Source: Perilla frutescens
Taxonomy: Eukaryota > Streptophyta > Magnoliopsida > Lamiales > Lamiaceae
Assembly (NCBI GenBank): GCA_026008535.1
Contig: BRKX01000011.1
Span: 19,352,001 to 19,416,000 of the forward strand
Length of the DNA: 64,000 bases
Reading direction: 5' to 3'
Shown here: positions 1-11,373 of the stretch, in pieces
How positions within the stretch are numbered: position 1 is the stretch's first letter
How the letters are laid out: each line of letters opens with the position of its first letter
Program-made: the position numbers and the translations under genes
The notes under the pieces: generated by a model
The model's input: the letters and a program-made list of their open reading frames with translations, nothing else
Told to the model about the DNA's origin: nothing
The model's database searches: none

Positions 1-751
1 CCCTATACACAGTTGTGGCATCGTCACCGGAATTTTTAAATCTGGTGCCGAACGAAAATGCCCCACTGTTTTCCGGCAGTAATTTCACTGTCGCAACCGT
101 ACATACTCGGTTTATTATAATTAATTAAAGGGCAAACAGTACATACACTTTTTCATTTTTTATTATTATTATTTCAAGGGCAAACAGTACTTTTTAACCA
201 TGGTAAACTTTTTGCGGAAAATATAAAATTTATAATGAATTCCACGTGGCACACATCCAGCGGTGGTATGCAGCATGGCTGGTTGTAGCATCGAAAAAAC
301 CCAATTATTTAAATATCCATCAATCCATCATAATTACACAAATATTTATCTTTTAATCTCAACCACAAATTTAAATTAAAAAATTAATCAAACAAACATA
401 TTTTCTAAAAATTAAATTATTTATCATAATATAATCATTACATTTTTTTCAAAAATCACATTGAATTTATTTTGAGTGATATCATAACTAAAAGTATTAT
501 CACTCATGAATAAACCAATGCAACAATACTCAACTTCAAAATAAATTATCACAATGAACTGCTCGAAATCATTTCTGGGCATTACTAAATGGAATTCATT
601 TTGCTATTCAGATTATTTAATTTGTTCCCTTTAAGAGTATGCGTGAATCATGATGCTATTAAATATAATATATACAATTGTACATTTTTACCCTTATATG
701 CATCTACAATCTAAATAATAGCAATATTGATAACTTCTTCTCTAATTAATA
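1..751. other. AT-rich spacer, nothing recognised
   Basis: No open frame of credible coding character and no terminal repeats were seen. The first 300 bases are less AT-rich than the rest and may be the edge of an older repeat, but no boundary or homology could be assigned. Confidence 0.5.
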
Positions 752-1004
752 CTCCCTCCCTTTCACAATAAGTGTCATTCTAACACTTTAATTTTGTTTT
801 ACAAAAAGTATCATTCTACATAATTGAGGTAAAAAATTTACATTTTTATCATATTTGCTCTCATTTAATGCATTCAAACAATTATATTTAACGCATTTAA
901 TGTATTCACATAAGAGTGTATAAGGTAATTTGATTATCTAATTAACATCTTTATTAATATGTGTGCATTCATTTAAAATAACACGTATTCGAAAACGGAA
1001 AGAG
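752..1004. mobile_element. Stowaway-like MITE (Tc1/Mariner superfamily)
   Basis: The left end reads CTCCCTCCCTTTC and the right end is the inverted, slightly degenerate equivalent CTCTTTCCGTTTTC. Both ends are flanked by TA, the Tc1/Mariner target duplication. Length is about 253 bp, usual for Stowaway elements, and there is no coding capacity. Confidence 0.8.
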
Positions 1005-1006
1005 TA

Positions 1007-1791
1007 ATAACCATCCATCTAATCAAATGAGAGGGTATGATTGATCAACAATTTAGGGGTATGATTCTCTATATATATCGAATTCAGCTAAAAGGTCACT
1101 AATACTATGAGCATAACACTCAATCAATTAACCATTTATACATTATAAATTTATAATAGTGTAAAATAGATATAGGAGAATCGATTGTGCTTTATAACGA
1201 TTCGAGTTTGTTCATACATTCAAAAAATGGCCCAACTTGTAATAATTATTATTATCTTTTTTAAAGCCTATAGTGATGGGCTTTTTTCACATGCTAAATG
1301 GGCCTTGAAAGTCATTTGGCAACACATTTGTGCATAAATAAATACCATCTTCCACTAAGCAATGAGTAGTGGCTGGCCCTCAAAATCTGTTTCTCTACGT
1401 TGGGGTGTAGAAACAAAGAAAAAAGGGAAAAAAAAAAGAAGTAATAATCATTGAGAAAATTTGTATTAATGAAAAATATATAGTATATTATTGAGTGACG
1501 TGTGTCACATTTTAACAAGAAAATAAATATTTATGGAGATCTTCTATAGTATCTTAATTTTGAGACACTTAAACGTAGCTTTCTTCCAATATGATATTGA
1601 GATTAAAATTCGAGATACCCAACTTTTGTTGTTGCTGTTGTTAAAATGGACAATGGGAATACGGGCCTTAAAATTCATAAATATTTTTGAGTTATTTAGT
1701 TTATTTTGAGATAGATTTAAAATCAAATTAAACAGATACAACCTTAGGTGAACAACTAAGTAAGCACTAAGCAAGTAACCATTACAAATTA
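1007..1791. other. AT-rich spacer between two MITEs
   Basis: Only short low-complexity open frames occur, with no family resemblance. Nothing else seen. Confidence 0.45.
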
Positions 1792-1793
1792 TA

Positions 1794-2045
1794 CTCCCTT
1801 CGTCCCACTTTGATAGGCTTGTTTTCCTTTTTGGTATGTCCTGATATATAGGCATGTTTCTATATATATTTAGCTAATATACTAATATATACCCTTATTT
1901 AATATGTTCACATTAGGCATTGATTCAATATCAAAAAAATAAATAGGGGCATATTAGGAAGTTTTTTGATTAATTATCTTTCTCAATACTTTTCTGAATC
2001 CCCGTGAAAAACCCCAATCAACCTATCAAAATGGGACGGAGGGAA
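1794..2045. mobile_element. Stowaway-like MITE, second copy
   Basis: The left end reads CTCCCTTCGTCCCACTTTG and the right end, inverted, TTCCCTCCGTCCCATTTTG; the match runs about 24 bp including GATAGG. TA dinucleotides lie outside both ends (1792-1793 and 2046-2047). Length is 252 bp. The ends match better than those of the copy at 752-1004, so this insertion is probably younger. Confidence 0.88.
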
Positions 2046-2047
2046 TA

Positions 2048-4113
2048 TGACACAAGCTACCAATTAAGCGATTCCTCATCATGCGCAATCATATATAGTT
2101 ATTATGAGACTAGTTATGATTAACCAACAAAAATTATTATCGATTTCTCAATTGAAAATTCATATCTTATTATGCTATAAGTAGACTATCTCAATAATAA
2201 TTTATAATGTATAACTATCATTTTATCATAATAAAATAGGAGATAAAATATAATTTAGGATAAATAAACTAAGATTGCGTATTTGTAATGAGTGAGAAAG
2301 GAATCACTTAAAGAACCCACCTTTGAATGCCCCAAACCCCTTTCCCTAATTCCAATACTCCAACCCAAACTTTCAAACCCTCACTTTTCATAAAGCAAAA
2401 AGGAGTTTATTGGCCCACAAAAAGAATTACAGAACATTTATATATAAATTTAGTTATTTATTTATCGAAATCTGCGTTTTAAATATTTTGCTAATCATTT
2501 TAATCACTAAGTTTGAAGCTTTCATGGGATTAGAGACCCACACATGACAACTTCTTTATTTAACTCATTGTGGCCATTAATAGTAAAAAGCTTCATACCC
2601 ATAATTGAATATCTTCTTTTTTTATTACTATTTTGATTTCTTTCTTCTTTTCTTTTTGTTTTTTTCTGATCAAGGAGTTGGACTCGCATATAGATTAGAT
2701 TTGAATGTGGATCCGTTCCATTTAGTGGCATAGACCGCAATAGTAGCAATTAGGGTTTCCAACCACTACTTTATATATTATAATAATTTATATTAGTTAT
2801 TGCATCATTTGCAGAAACTGCTTGAAACACATAACTTGTTTGAAAATGAAGAGTGAAGAAATGAGTGGGCCACACTTTGTTTCTAACATGGGTCATGAGA
2901 TAATTTCTTGACAAATCAATTCAAAAAAGCATATATAACATATTCTCATTATTCTGCACCTAATAAAACCAAAAGCATACTCATTATAACATTTTTCCTT
3001 CACACACACATTATGATAGGGAACTCGTGGCCATTATTTGAGGGTGTGTTCTGAATAAACACTATTCATGTGTAATAGGCTGCAAATTACGTATAAATAA
3101 GAGAAAATCAGCCCATACTTGAATGCACGTTTTGAGTAAACTTCACTCCTATAATCTGTGGGTAAACTGCATTCCCTTGGCACACCATAGTACTTGCTAC
3201 TCGAGAATGAATTTTCCTACGAAAACCAAGTATGATACATAAAATTTATAAAGTGCTATTAGAATTGAAACTTGACACATTTGATCTCAAATCTCCCACT
3301 TTAATAATATTTTTCAAAGACGTGGTCATATACGCAAGGGGATATTTAATTTGGGAGATAGATTAGATGGATTATATATATTGATAAAAATAATATAGCT
3401 CAAACCATTTTCAAATACTTAATCACATGCATTGTCAATCTAATTAATTTATCATTAAAAATAAATGCCCCTTAAATAGTGCAGATAATATATTTCTTGA
3501 ATTTTAATTTATGAAAACATTTGCTAGACCCTTAATAATATAAATATTAAAAGGAATAAGAATACTAACTCAACTAAAAAGATGAATATATTAAACTATT
3601 GATATTCTTTTTTAAAAATGCTGGCATTATCTAAAAAAAATTCAATTATATCTATACATATTTATATGGATTTTGATTGATAAATTACATTGGAAAAAGA
3701 CATGATTAGAGTTTAGTAGGCTAAATTGTCGTCAAACGGATACACGGTCGGAGAGTTGAGGAAACATTACACGAAGAAAATCCGACCAACGACAGAGCGT
3801 TGTGTATCATCACTCCCTCTTTGTATTCCCCAGCATGCTTTCTCTCACGTCTCTTTCCTCTTTTAACATTTTACATACTTTCCTTCTTCAATCCTTTTCC
3901 ATTTTTTTAATTTCATTTCTCTACAATATTATTTTCATTAATTAGTTTGTACTTATCATTGTAAATTGGAAACAGAACAAAAAACAAGCAAAGCTACATG
4001 CTCTCAAGACTATGACACAATGATAAATATGAGTATTAATCATCATGAAGGCCTGGGTTGAACAGTAGTAATTAAAATAGAATGTGTGGGTCTCGAATTT
4101 GAGACTTTCCCAT
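2048..4113. other. Gene-free AT-rich spacer
   Basis: No recognisable gene. A less AT-rich patch with pyrimidine tracts at about 3720-3900 resembles a plant leader or promoter, but no coding exon follows it. Confidence 0.45.
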
Positions 4114-4116
4114 TTA

Positions 4117-5065
4117 GAGCAACTCGAATGTTAACACCAAATCACCAATTTGGTGCTGAAATCCACTCCAATGCTGCACCAAATTCTGCCCCAAATTCTG
4201 CACCAAATTGGTGCTGATGGGCCCCACAACATTTAATGCATTATTTTATTATTTAAAATCATTATTAAGTAGATTATTTAATAAATTAAATTTAATTTAT
4301 AAATTATATATTCACTTAAATAGATTATTTAATAAATTTAATTTATAAATTATATATTCATTTAATTTAAATTATAAATCATCTAAATAAATAAATAATT
4401 TCAATAAAAACACAATTAATTAAACATAATGGATAGAATGAAGTCCCACATATTACAAATGACTAAAAATTAACTTAAAAACACACTATAATTAACTAAA
4501 ACTACTTGAAAAAACACATTACAAATCATTTCTAGATCCCCTAAGATAATTATAATATTGACCGAAATCATTTGAAGAATCTTCAAACCCATGTCTTTCA
4601 CCTCCGAATTGATTGAATTGTGAAAATTCTCCTTGATGAGGAGACGATTGAGATTCACGAGCTTGGTTTCTTTTTTGTATGATTCTAAACCAAAATTGAT
4701 CTCTTGATTGGTTATTTCCTATGATTGAATTTTGAGAAATATCAAGATAAACATGACTTAAAGTACTTTTAATATTCCAAGTACATTATATGTTATAATT
4801 TTTTTAATAGTACATAATTTTTTAATAGCATATTTTTTTTTGAAAGTATATAATTAAAAGTTATTAGTTTTGGATAATCAATCATTTAAAAAAAATAATA
4901 AATCATTAAGCATATTCATATTTCAATTATAAAATAAAATGGAATCTTTAAGAAAATATTCTTATTTGGTGTTGAGCATTGGAGCTGCAAAAAAATTTGG
5001 TGCTGAAACTGCACCTATTTGGTGCAGAATTTACACTAAATAGATGCTTAGCATTGGAGTTGCTC
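4117..5065. mobile_element. PIF/Harbinger-type DNA transposon derivative
   Basis: Terminal inverted repeats GAGCAACTCGAATGTTA (left) and the inverse of TAGCATTGGAGTTGCTC (right) delimit a 949-bp element. It is flanked by TTA on both sides (4114-4116 and 5066-5068), the PIF/Harbinger target duplication. Subterminal sequence repeats the words TTTGGTGC and GCACCAAAT. The interior is AT-rich and retains a decayed piece of a Myb/SANT-like ORF1, so the element derives from an autonomous one by deletion. Confidence 0.85.
4519..4748 (-). pseudogene. Harbinger ORF1 (Myb/SANT-like) C-terminal remnant
   Basis: On the minus strand a frame reads ..SQNSIIGNNQSRDQFWFRI.., resembling the end of the SANT-like motif of plant Harbinger ORF1 proteins (typically ..IxGxxQ..xFWxRI). 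After a one-base loss near 4615-4625 the frame continues into a glycine/asparagine-rich tail ending GSRNDL and a TAA at 4519. Upstream parts of ORF1 and all of the ORF2 transposase are missing. Function is lost. The assignment rests on this short motif plus its place inside an element with Harbinger ends. Confidence 0.6.
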
Positions 5066-5068
5066 TTA

Positions 5069-5829
5069 TACATGGATGTCCTACGCGGCTACACTTCACT
5101 GTTCCTAAAGGGACCTTTCAAATTGAGTTTTTGAAAAAGAAAAAGAAAATCTCATATTGTACATCGATAAATTAAAAGAAAGTACAAACAGAGAGCAAAA
5201 TTACTTCTCATAGCATTTTGATGAGAAGCTGTATACATAATCACCCAATATTTCTTGTGAAATAATTGACCTTAAGTTTTTTAAAATTTCAATTTAGGGA
5301 TATTTGATAAAGAAACTAATAATATAAACCAAAAGTAGCTATATTCACAATTTCAATAAAAAAAAAGTAAAAAAAATATATATATCAACTATGAAAAGAA
5401 CCGTACACTTAGAAATTGAAATAACTTATTTAGAGGAGAAAAGGAGTAACTATTGTAGAAGAAGAAGAATGAGAGTGAAACAATGTACTTCATAATTACC
5501 AATCGCGGGGAATACTTCGCTCTTCCTTTGTGTGATTCTTCAAAGGCAAACGCTCTAGTCAGGCTGGCGTCTACCCGACCCAACTCACAGCAAAATCTGA
5601 AAAAAATAAAACAAAGAAAGTATCATTCATTATCAAGGCGGTCTTAAAATTTGAAATGCCATGTTCGAATATTAAGTAATGGTACTTCTATTTGTTGAAT
5701 GTCAACGTAGCACAATCATATTCACAATCATATTGGCTAACATTCTAATATTATACATCATAGATTAAAAAAAATGTATTTCAAAACTATCTTTAATGTT
5801 CAAAATCACGAAACATGTTATATATTTGT
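5069..5829. other. AT-rich spacer
   Basis: No supported gene. A patch at about 5500-5590 is less AT-rich but has no recognisable product. Confidence 0.4.
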
Positions 5830-6060
5830 TCAAATATTTGAAGACTTCAAAATCATCCAACTCATGAGTTCATTATCATCTTCGAAGGATCCTGAAACAA
5901 AAGAAATAATATCATTTAAATTTGTTTTTCTAGCATTTTTTGAAAACTCGCTAATAAATTTTTCATAATCAATATTTTCTAACAAATCGTATTCAATAGA
6001 TATCAAAACGAGTTCATTCAATCTTTCTTGCGACATGGTCGACCACAAATAAGATTCCAA
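5830..6060 (-). pseudogene. hAT transposase C-terminal fragment (ZMYM1/TTF-type-like)
   Basis: The minus-strand frame contains STMSQERLNELVLISIEYDL followed by LLENIDYEKFISEF and NARK. This is the signature of the C-terminal dimerisation region of plant hAT transposases of the TTF-type zinc finger/ZMYM1-like group (consensus ..SMSQERLNxLAxLSIE..LLexiDYexlI..FA..KARK). A stop codon lies directly upstream of the match and the frame dissolves after NELMSWMILKSSNI, so only about 70 residues survive. No hAT ends were found nearby. The Copia element inserted about 100 bp away on the side where the missing N-terminus would lie, but no continuation appears beyond it. Confidence 0.65.
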
Positions 6061-6156
6061 TTATATCTTCAATTTTAAAAAACTTTTTCCCAGCAGATGC
6101 AATTATAACATACATAAAATTCTATAAGCAATATATGCATTATGAACTATTTACCC

Positions 6157-6728
6157 TGTCAGATTCGAGCAATAGTTTGCAACAGAAATCGATCAAGAAC
6201 AAGATCAAACAGAAACTTCAGAAACAATATGTAACACAGAGTTTAAGTGGTTCAATCTTATAGATCTACATCCACTGCAAAAATCGAGAGATCACTTCTT
6301 ATTACTCAAGAACAAATGCAGATTACAAGAGTAAACACTTCGCTCAATCTTTTTTATGAAAACTTCTTACAATTTAACTGGATATGAACCCTCACTATTC
6401 TACCCAGAAACTGAACTTCACTTCTCTCTCCCGATCTCACACTTTTTCTCTCTCTCTCTCGATATGAATAAAATCTGTTGAATTTATTCACTCCCTTCTC
6501 CTCTTGAAAGTTGTAACTGCAGCTAACCAACTTATCCACGTGGCATAAACTTCTACCACAAGCTAACTAACTGAACGTGCCATTCAAGAAATGAAACCAG
6601 CTGCATCAGCTAAGAAAGACCTGCTACAATGAAGCTGCACCGCCGTTGCATGGACCTGCATATCCATGCATTGACTAACTCATCACCAAAACTGATAATC
6701 ATGAGCTATACTTATCCCATGATTCACA
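6157..6728 (-). repeat. 3' LTR of the Copia element
   Basis: On the element's strand it begins TGTGAATC and ends CTGACA. It differs from the partner LTR at 10797-11368 by about ten substitutions with no length change. A CT tract (about 6440-6460) and the word CCACGTGG lie inside. Confidence 0.95.
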
Positions 6729-6743
6729 ATTCTCCACCTTAGC
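6729..6743 (-). other. Polypurine tract
   Basis: Read on the minus strand the sequence just before the 3' LTR is CTAAGGTGGAGAAT, the purine-rich plus-strand primer site expected there. Confidence 0.8.
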
Positions 6744-6934
6744 TCATGATTCTACTTCAACTTACACCTTCAACTTGCTTGAGAACCGCTCTACCTTGAG
6801 CTGAACTCTTCCTCCAATCACATTTAGTTCAAACCAATTAACCCCAAGCTCAAATCAAACTTAGGTGCTGGCAAACTCTTTGTGAAACAATCTGCTGGAT
6901 TGACTGATGTGTCAATCTTCTTTACTGTGATCAC

Positions 6935-9900
6935 TCATTTTTCAACCAAATCCCTGACACAGTATAGCTTGACATCTATATGCTTTGTCCTCTCATGATA
7001 TCCTTGGTGTTTGGCCAAATGGATAGCACTCTGATTATCACAGTAAATCTCCATCTTCTCCTGCTCAATTCCAAACTCAGACAGCAACCCAGTGAGCCAA
7101 ATGCTTTCTTTAATGGCCTCTGTCAGTGCTACAAACTCTGCTTCTGTTGTAGACAAGGCCACAACAGACTGATGCACAGCCCTCCAACTTACTGCAGTAC
7201 CTCCAAGATTGAAAACATACCCAGTTAATGACTTTCTGCTGTCAATATTTGCTGCATAATCAGCATCTACAAAACCTTCCAGCAGAGTTCCATCATTCTC
7301 TCTTCTCTTATACACTAGACTCTTGCTGCAAGTGCCCCTTATGTATCTTAATGCCCACTTTGCAGCTTCCCAGTGAATCTTCCCAGGATTGCTCATAAAT
7401 CGGCTAATCACACTCATAAGATAAGTGAGATCAGGCCTGCAACAAACCATGGCATACATCAAGCTGCCAACTGCACTGGAGTAAGGAATGTTTCTCATCT
7501 GCATTTTACCTTCATCTGTTGTAGTCCCCTGATGTATACTCAATTTCAAACCTTGTCTAACAGGTGTTGATACTGGCTTTGACAAATTCATGTTGTACCT
7601 ACTGAGCACCTTGCTCAGATAAGTCTCTTGTGATAATGTCACACTTCCATCTTCTCTTTTCCTCTTAATTTGCATACCCAGGATGACCTTTGCTTCTCCC
7701 AGGTCTTTCATCTCAAACTCAGCCTTTAGAACTTTCTTAGCTTCACTTATACCTTTCACTGTGTTGCTTGCTATCAGCATATCATCAACATAAAGTAAAA
7801 GGTAAGTGTAGGTTGTACCTTCATGCTTGATATATACACAGCTATCACAACAGCTTCTGTTGAACTTGTTTGATACCATATATTCATCGAACCTCAAATA
7901 CCATTGCCTTGGGGACTGCTTCAGACCATAAAGAGACCTCTGCAACTTGCATGCCTTCCCTTCTGCATTCTCCACATATACACCTTCAGGGATCTCCATG
8001 TAGATATCCTCTCTTAACTGTCCATGTAAGAATGTTGTTGTGACATCCATCTGGTGCAATTCCAGATCTAATTGAGCCACCAATGCAAGTAACACCCTTA
8101 TGGAACAATGCTTTACAACTGGAGAGAAAATCTCATTATAATCCACACCCTCCTTCTGTGAGTATCCCTTGGCAACTAACCTTGCTTTATATCTTATATC
8201 TTCTTTACCTAATGTACCAGGCTTCTTCTTATACAGCCATTTGCATCCTACCAGCTTCTGAGATTTTGGTTTCTCAACCAATTTCCAAGTGTTGTTTTTG
8301 GCCAGTGATAGCAGCTCTTCCTCCATTGCTACCAGCCATTTCTCCTTTTCACTGCATGCAATAGCTTCTGTATAGCTTCCTGGTTCATAAGCCTCCACCT
8401 CAAGTGCAGTATATAAGGCAAATGAGACCAAATCAGCTTGCCTATGCCTTGCAGGAGGAATAATGACTCTTCTGGGCCTGTCCCTAGCCAACTGATAGTT
8501 GCTGGGAACCAGTTTATCCTCACTTACTTTATCCTGCTCATCATCTGTTTCTGCATCATTGTAGTCATCATCTTTATTTCTATGGACATCATTGCTCACT
8601 TCCACTGAAGTAACAGCTTGTTTTTCCTTTAATGGGAATTTATACTCATCAAAGGTAACATCTCTGCTAACAATGAGTTTTTGTTGATCTAATGACCACA
8701 GCTTATAACCTTTTACACCTGAGGGATAGCCAATAAAGACACACTTTAGTGCCCTTGGTTCCAGCTTGTCTTGTTTGACATGAGCATATGCCAAACACCC
8801 CACTGGTTTGAGGTACTTATAAATTGCTGGATTGTTGTACCACATTTCTTGTGGCGTTTTGAACTTCAGAGCTGAACTAGGGCTTCTGTTTAGCAGGTAT
8901 GCAGCTGTGCACACCAACTCACCCCAGAATGACTTGTTGAGCCCAGAGCTGCTCAACATACACCTCACTCTTTCAAGAAGAGTTTGGTTTAACCTTTCTG
9001 CAACACCATTCTGCTGTGGTGTACTTGGCACTGTCTTATGTCTTGTAATTCCTTTCTCTTTACAGTAATTTTGGAACTCGTTTGACAAGTATTCCAAACC
9101 ATTATCTGTTCTGAAGCTCTTCAGTTTCTTCCCTGTTTTGTTTTCCATGGCTGTATGCCATTCTTTGAACTTTCCATAAGCCTCATCTTTAGATTTGAGG
9201 ACATATATCCATGCCTTCCTAGAGTAATCATCAATGATGCTCATGAAATAGTTTCCACCTCCCTTTGTTGTCACTTTTGATGGCCCCCATAGATCTGAAT
9301 GAGCATACTCCATGATGCCAGTAGTGTTATGAGAGGCAGCATCAAAACTCTTCCTCTTAGCTTTTCCATATATGCAATGTTCACATATTTCAAGATTTCC
9401 AATCTTGTCACCAAGTAACAGGCCCTGCTTTGACAACTCCTTCAGACCTCTCTCTCCAATGTGAGCAAGTCTTGAGTGCCACAAGTAAGTGTTGTCTTCT
9501 CCAGTGGCAGAGTTGGTCTGACCAACTATTGTTTTACCTACAAGAAAGTAGAGATCATTCCTTCTTCTTCCCTTTATGACAATTTTGCCATCCTTGTAAA
9601 CTCTGAGCCTTCCATCTTGTGAGTCAAACCTGTATCCTAGGGAATCAAACATTCCCAAGGATATCAAGTTTCTTTTTAGATCTGGAACAAATCTCACATC
9701 CTTTAATACCCTTACTGCTCCATCATACATCCTTATCTTTATAGAGCCAGTGCCCTTAATTTGGTATGTCTGATCATTTCCCAGTAAAACAGTGCCTCCA
9801 GTTGATGGTGTGAGGTTGAAGAACCAGTTCCTAATGGGTGTCATGTGGAAGCTGCACCCTGAGTCAAGAACCCAATCGTCACTTATCTCTTCTGTAGTGA

Positions 9901-9973
9901 CACAGAGAACATCACATGACTCATAGCCTTCATCTTTTCCTGTTATGGGCCTTTTTCCCATCTTCCTTCTCAT
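6935..9973 (-). pseudogene. Copia pol polyprotein, truncated by a nonsense codon
   Basis: A 1012-residue frame carries the Copia pol domains in order. Protease DSGCS is at about residue 37; the GAG-pre-integrase/HHCC zinc finger (LWHSRLAH...CEHCIYGKAK) at about 165-210; integrase acidic residues in HSDLWGP (about 225), RTDNGLEYL (about 288) and QQNGVAE (about 324). Reverse transcriptase YVDDMLIA is at about 728, and RNase H acidic residues are in DADYA (about 904), TTEAEF (about 944) and CDNQSA (about 978). The frame stops at TGA 6935-6937, right after RDLVEK. The same frame beyond the stop encodes the usual RNase H tail (..NPADCFTKSLP..), so this is a premature stop. The first methionine (9973) overlaps gag by 44 bp in another frame; the true pol start is the fusion with gag. 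Confidence 0.9.
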
Positions 9974-10760
9974 ATCTTGCCATCATTTCTTTCCACTTTG
10001 AACATTGCTTCTTGAAATGCCCAGATTCATGGCAGTGGAAACACTTCAGATCAGGGTTGTTTGGTGAATTATCAACCTTTTTATCTGATCTGAAGTTTGC
10101 CTTAGGACCTTCTTTCTTCTCATATTTCTTCTGTGGTTTTCCCTTCTTGACATGCAGGCTTTCTCCACCACTGTTGCTAGTTCCAGAGCTACTGGCCTTC
10201 TGCAATTCCTTGCATTTTAATGCCATCTGGACTTCTTCAATTGTGATGGTTTCTCTGCTGCCAAAGAGGAGTGCATCTTTAAAATTCTCGAATGATCTGG
10301 GCAAAGCAGATAAGAAAATCAGAGCCTCATCTTCTTGCTCCAACTTCACATCAATGTTGTCCAAATCATCAAGAACTTTATTAAACTCATCTAGCTGCTT
10401 CAAGATCGGCTTCTCTTCTGCCATTTTGAATGAATATAACTTCTGTTTCATGTATAAGCAATTGGCTAGAGTTTTTACCATGTACAGGGTCTCTAGTTTC
10501 TCCCATACCTCTATGGCTGAAGTTTCTTTTGCCACTTCTCTTAATGCTTTATCGCCCAGACATAGAATGATCAAACTGTGAGCCTTCTCGTTTATCACAG
10601 CTTGATCTTCTACCTTCTCTTTCCCAGATCCACCTGCTGATTTCTTCATCAAAGCACTGCCAAGACCTTGCTGAATTAGCAGGGCCTTCACCTTCACTTT
10701 CCACAGGCCGAAATCCACTTTATCTGTTAACTTCTCCACGTCGAAACGCGTAGATCCCAT
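9930..10760 (-). CDS. Copia gag (capsid/nucleocapsid), separated from pol by a frame change
   Basis: A 276-residue frame starting MGSTRFDVEKL has the UBN2/retrotran_gag fold region (..LWKVKVKALLIQQGL.. near the start and ..LDEFNKVLDDLDNI.. mid-protein). It also has a CCHC zinc knuckle CFHCHESGHFKKQC near residues 240-253 that would bind element RNA. Copia gag is normally fused in frame to pol; here it ends at TGA 9930-9932 and pol continues in the +1 frame around the AGGAAAAGATGA segment. The cause could be a one-base loss or a +1 slip site; loss is likelier because most plant Copia elements have a single frame. Otherwise gag looks complete. Confidence 0.88.
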   Translation of the reverse strand: MGSTRFDVEKLTDKVDFGLWKVKVKALLIQQGLGSALMKKSAGGSGKEKVEDQAVINEKAHSLIILCLGDKALREVAKETSAIEVWEKLETLYMVKTLANCLYMKQKLYSFKMAEEKPILKQLDEFNKVLDDLDNIDVKLEQEDEALIFLSALPRSFENFKDALLFGSRETITIEEVQMALKCKELQKASSSGTSNSGGESLHVKKGKPQKKYEKKEGPKANFRSDKKVDNSPNNPDLKCFHCHESGHFKKQCSKWKEMMARYEKEDGKKAHNRKR

Positions 10761-10770
10761 TCTTAACCGA

Positions 10771-10796
10771 TTGGCTTTCCCACAGACGGCGCCAAT
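10771..10796 (-). other. Primer-binding site
   Basis: On the minus strand, directly after the 5' LTR, the sequence is ATTGGCGCCGTCTGTGGGAA. TGGCGCCGT matches the complement of a plant tRNA-Asp 3' end for nine bases and then diverges. It is not the initiator-Met site (TGGTATCAGAGC) common in Copia elements. Confidence 0.6.
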
Positions 10797-11368
10797 TGTC
10801 AGATTCGAGCAATAGTTTGCAACAGAAATCGATCAAGAACAAGATCAAACAGAAACTTCAGAAACAATATGCAACACAGAGTTTAAGTGGTTCGATCTTA
10901 TAGATCTACATCCACTGCAAAAATCGAGAGATCACTTCTTATTACTCAAGAACAAATGCAGATTACAAGAGTAAACACTTCGCTCAATCTTTTTGATGAA
11001 AACTTCTTACAATTTAACTGGATATGAACCCTCACTATTCTACCCAGAAACTGAACTTCACCTCTCTCTCCCGATCTCACACTTTTTTTCTCTCTCTCTC
11101 GATATGAATAAAATCAGTTGAATTTATTCACTCCTTTCTCCTCTTGAAAGTTGTAACTGCAGCTAACCAACTTATCCACGTGGCATAAACTTCTACCACA
11201 AGTTAACTAACTGCACGTGCCATTCAAGAAATGAAACCAGCTGCATCAGCTAAGAAAGACCTGCTACAATGCAGCTGCACCGCCGTTGCATGGACCTGCA
11301 TATCCATGCATTGACTAACTCATCACCAAAACTGATAATCATGAGCTATACTTATCCCATGATTCACA
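10797..11368 (-). repeat. 5' LTR of the Copia element
   Basis: Partner of 6157-6728, same 572-bp length, with promoter and transcription start for the minus-strand element expected inside. Followed by the target duplication TACCC at 11369-11373. Confidence 0.95.
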
Positions 11369-11373
11369 TACCC

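Larger units (their letters stand above)
6157..11368 (-). mobile_element. Complete Ty1/Copia retrotransposon, recently inserted, coding damaged
   Basis: Two 572-bp LTRs (6157-6728 and 10797-11368), TG...CA ends and a perfect 5-bp target duplication TACCC (6152-6156 and 11369-11373) define a 5.2-kb element transcribed on the minus strand. Internal order is primer-binding site, gag, pol (protease, integrase, reverse transcriptase, RNase H), polypurine tract: Copia order. The LTRs differ at about ten positions by eye (about 1.7%), so insertion is recent. gag and pol lie in different frames and pol has an early stop in its last domain, so this copy is probably not autonomous as it stands. The protease motif DSGCS and the gag start suggest the Tork lineage, a tentative placement. 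Confidence 0.95.
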
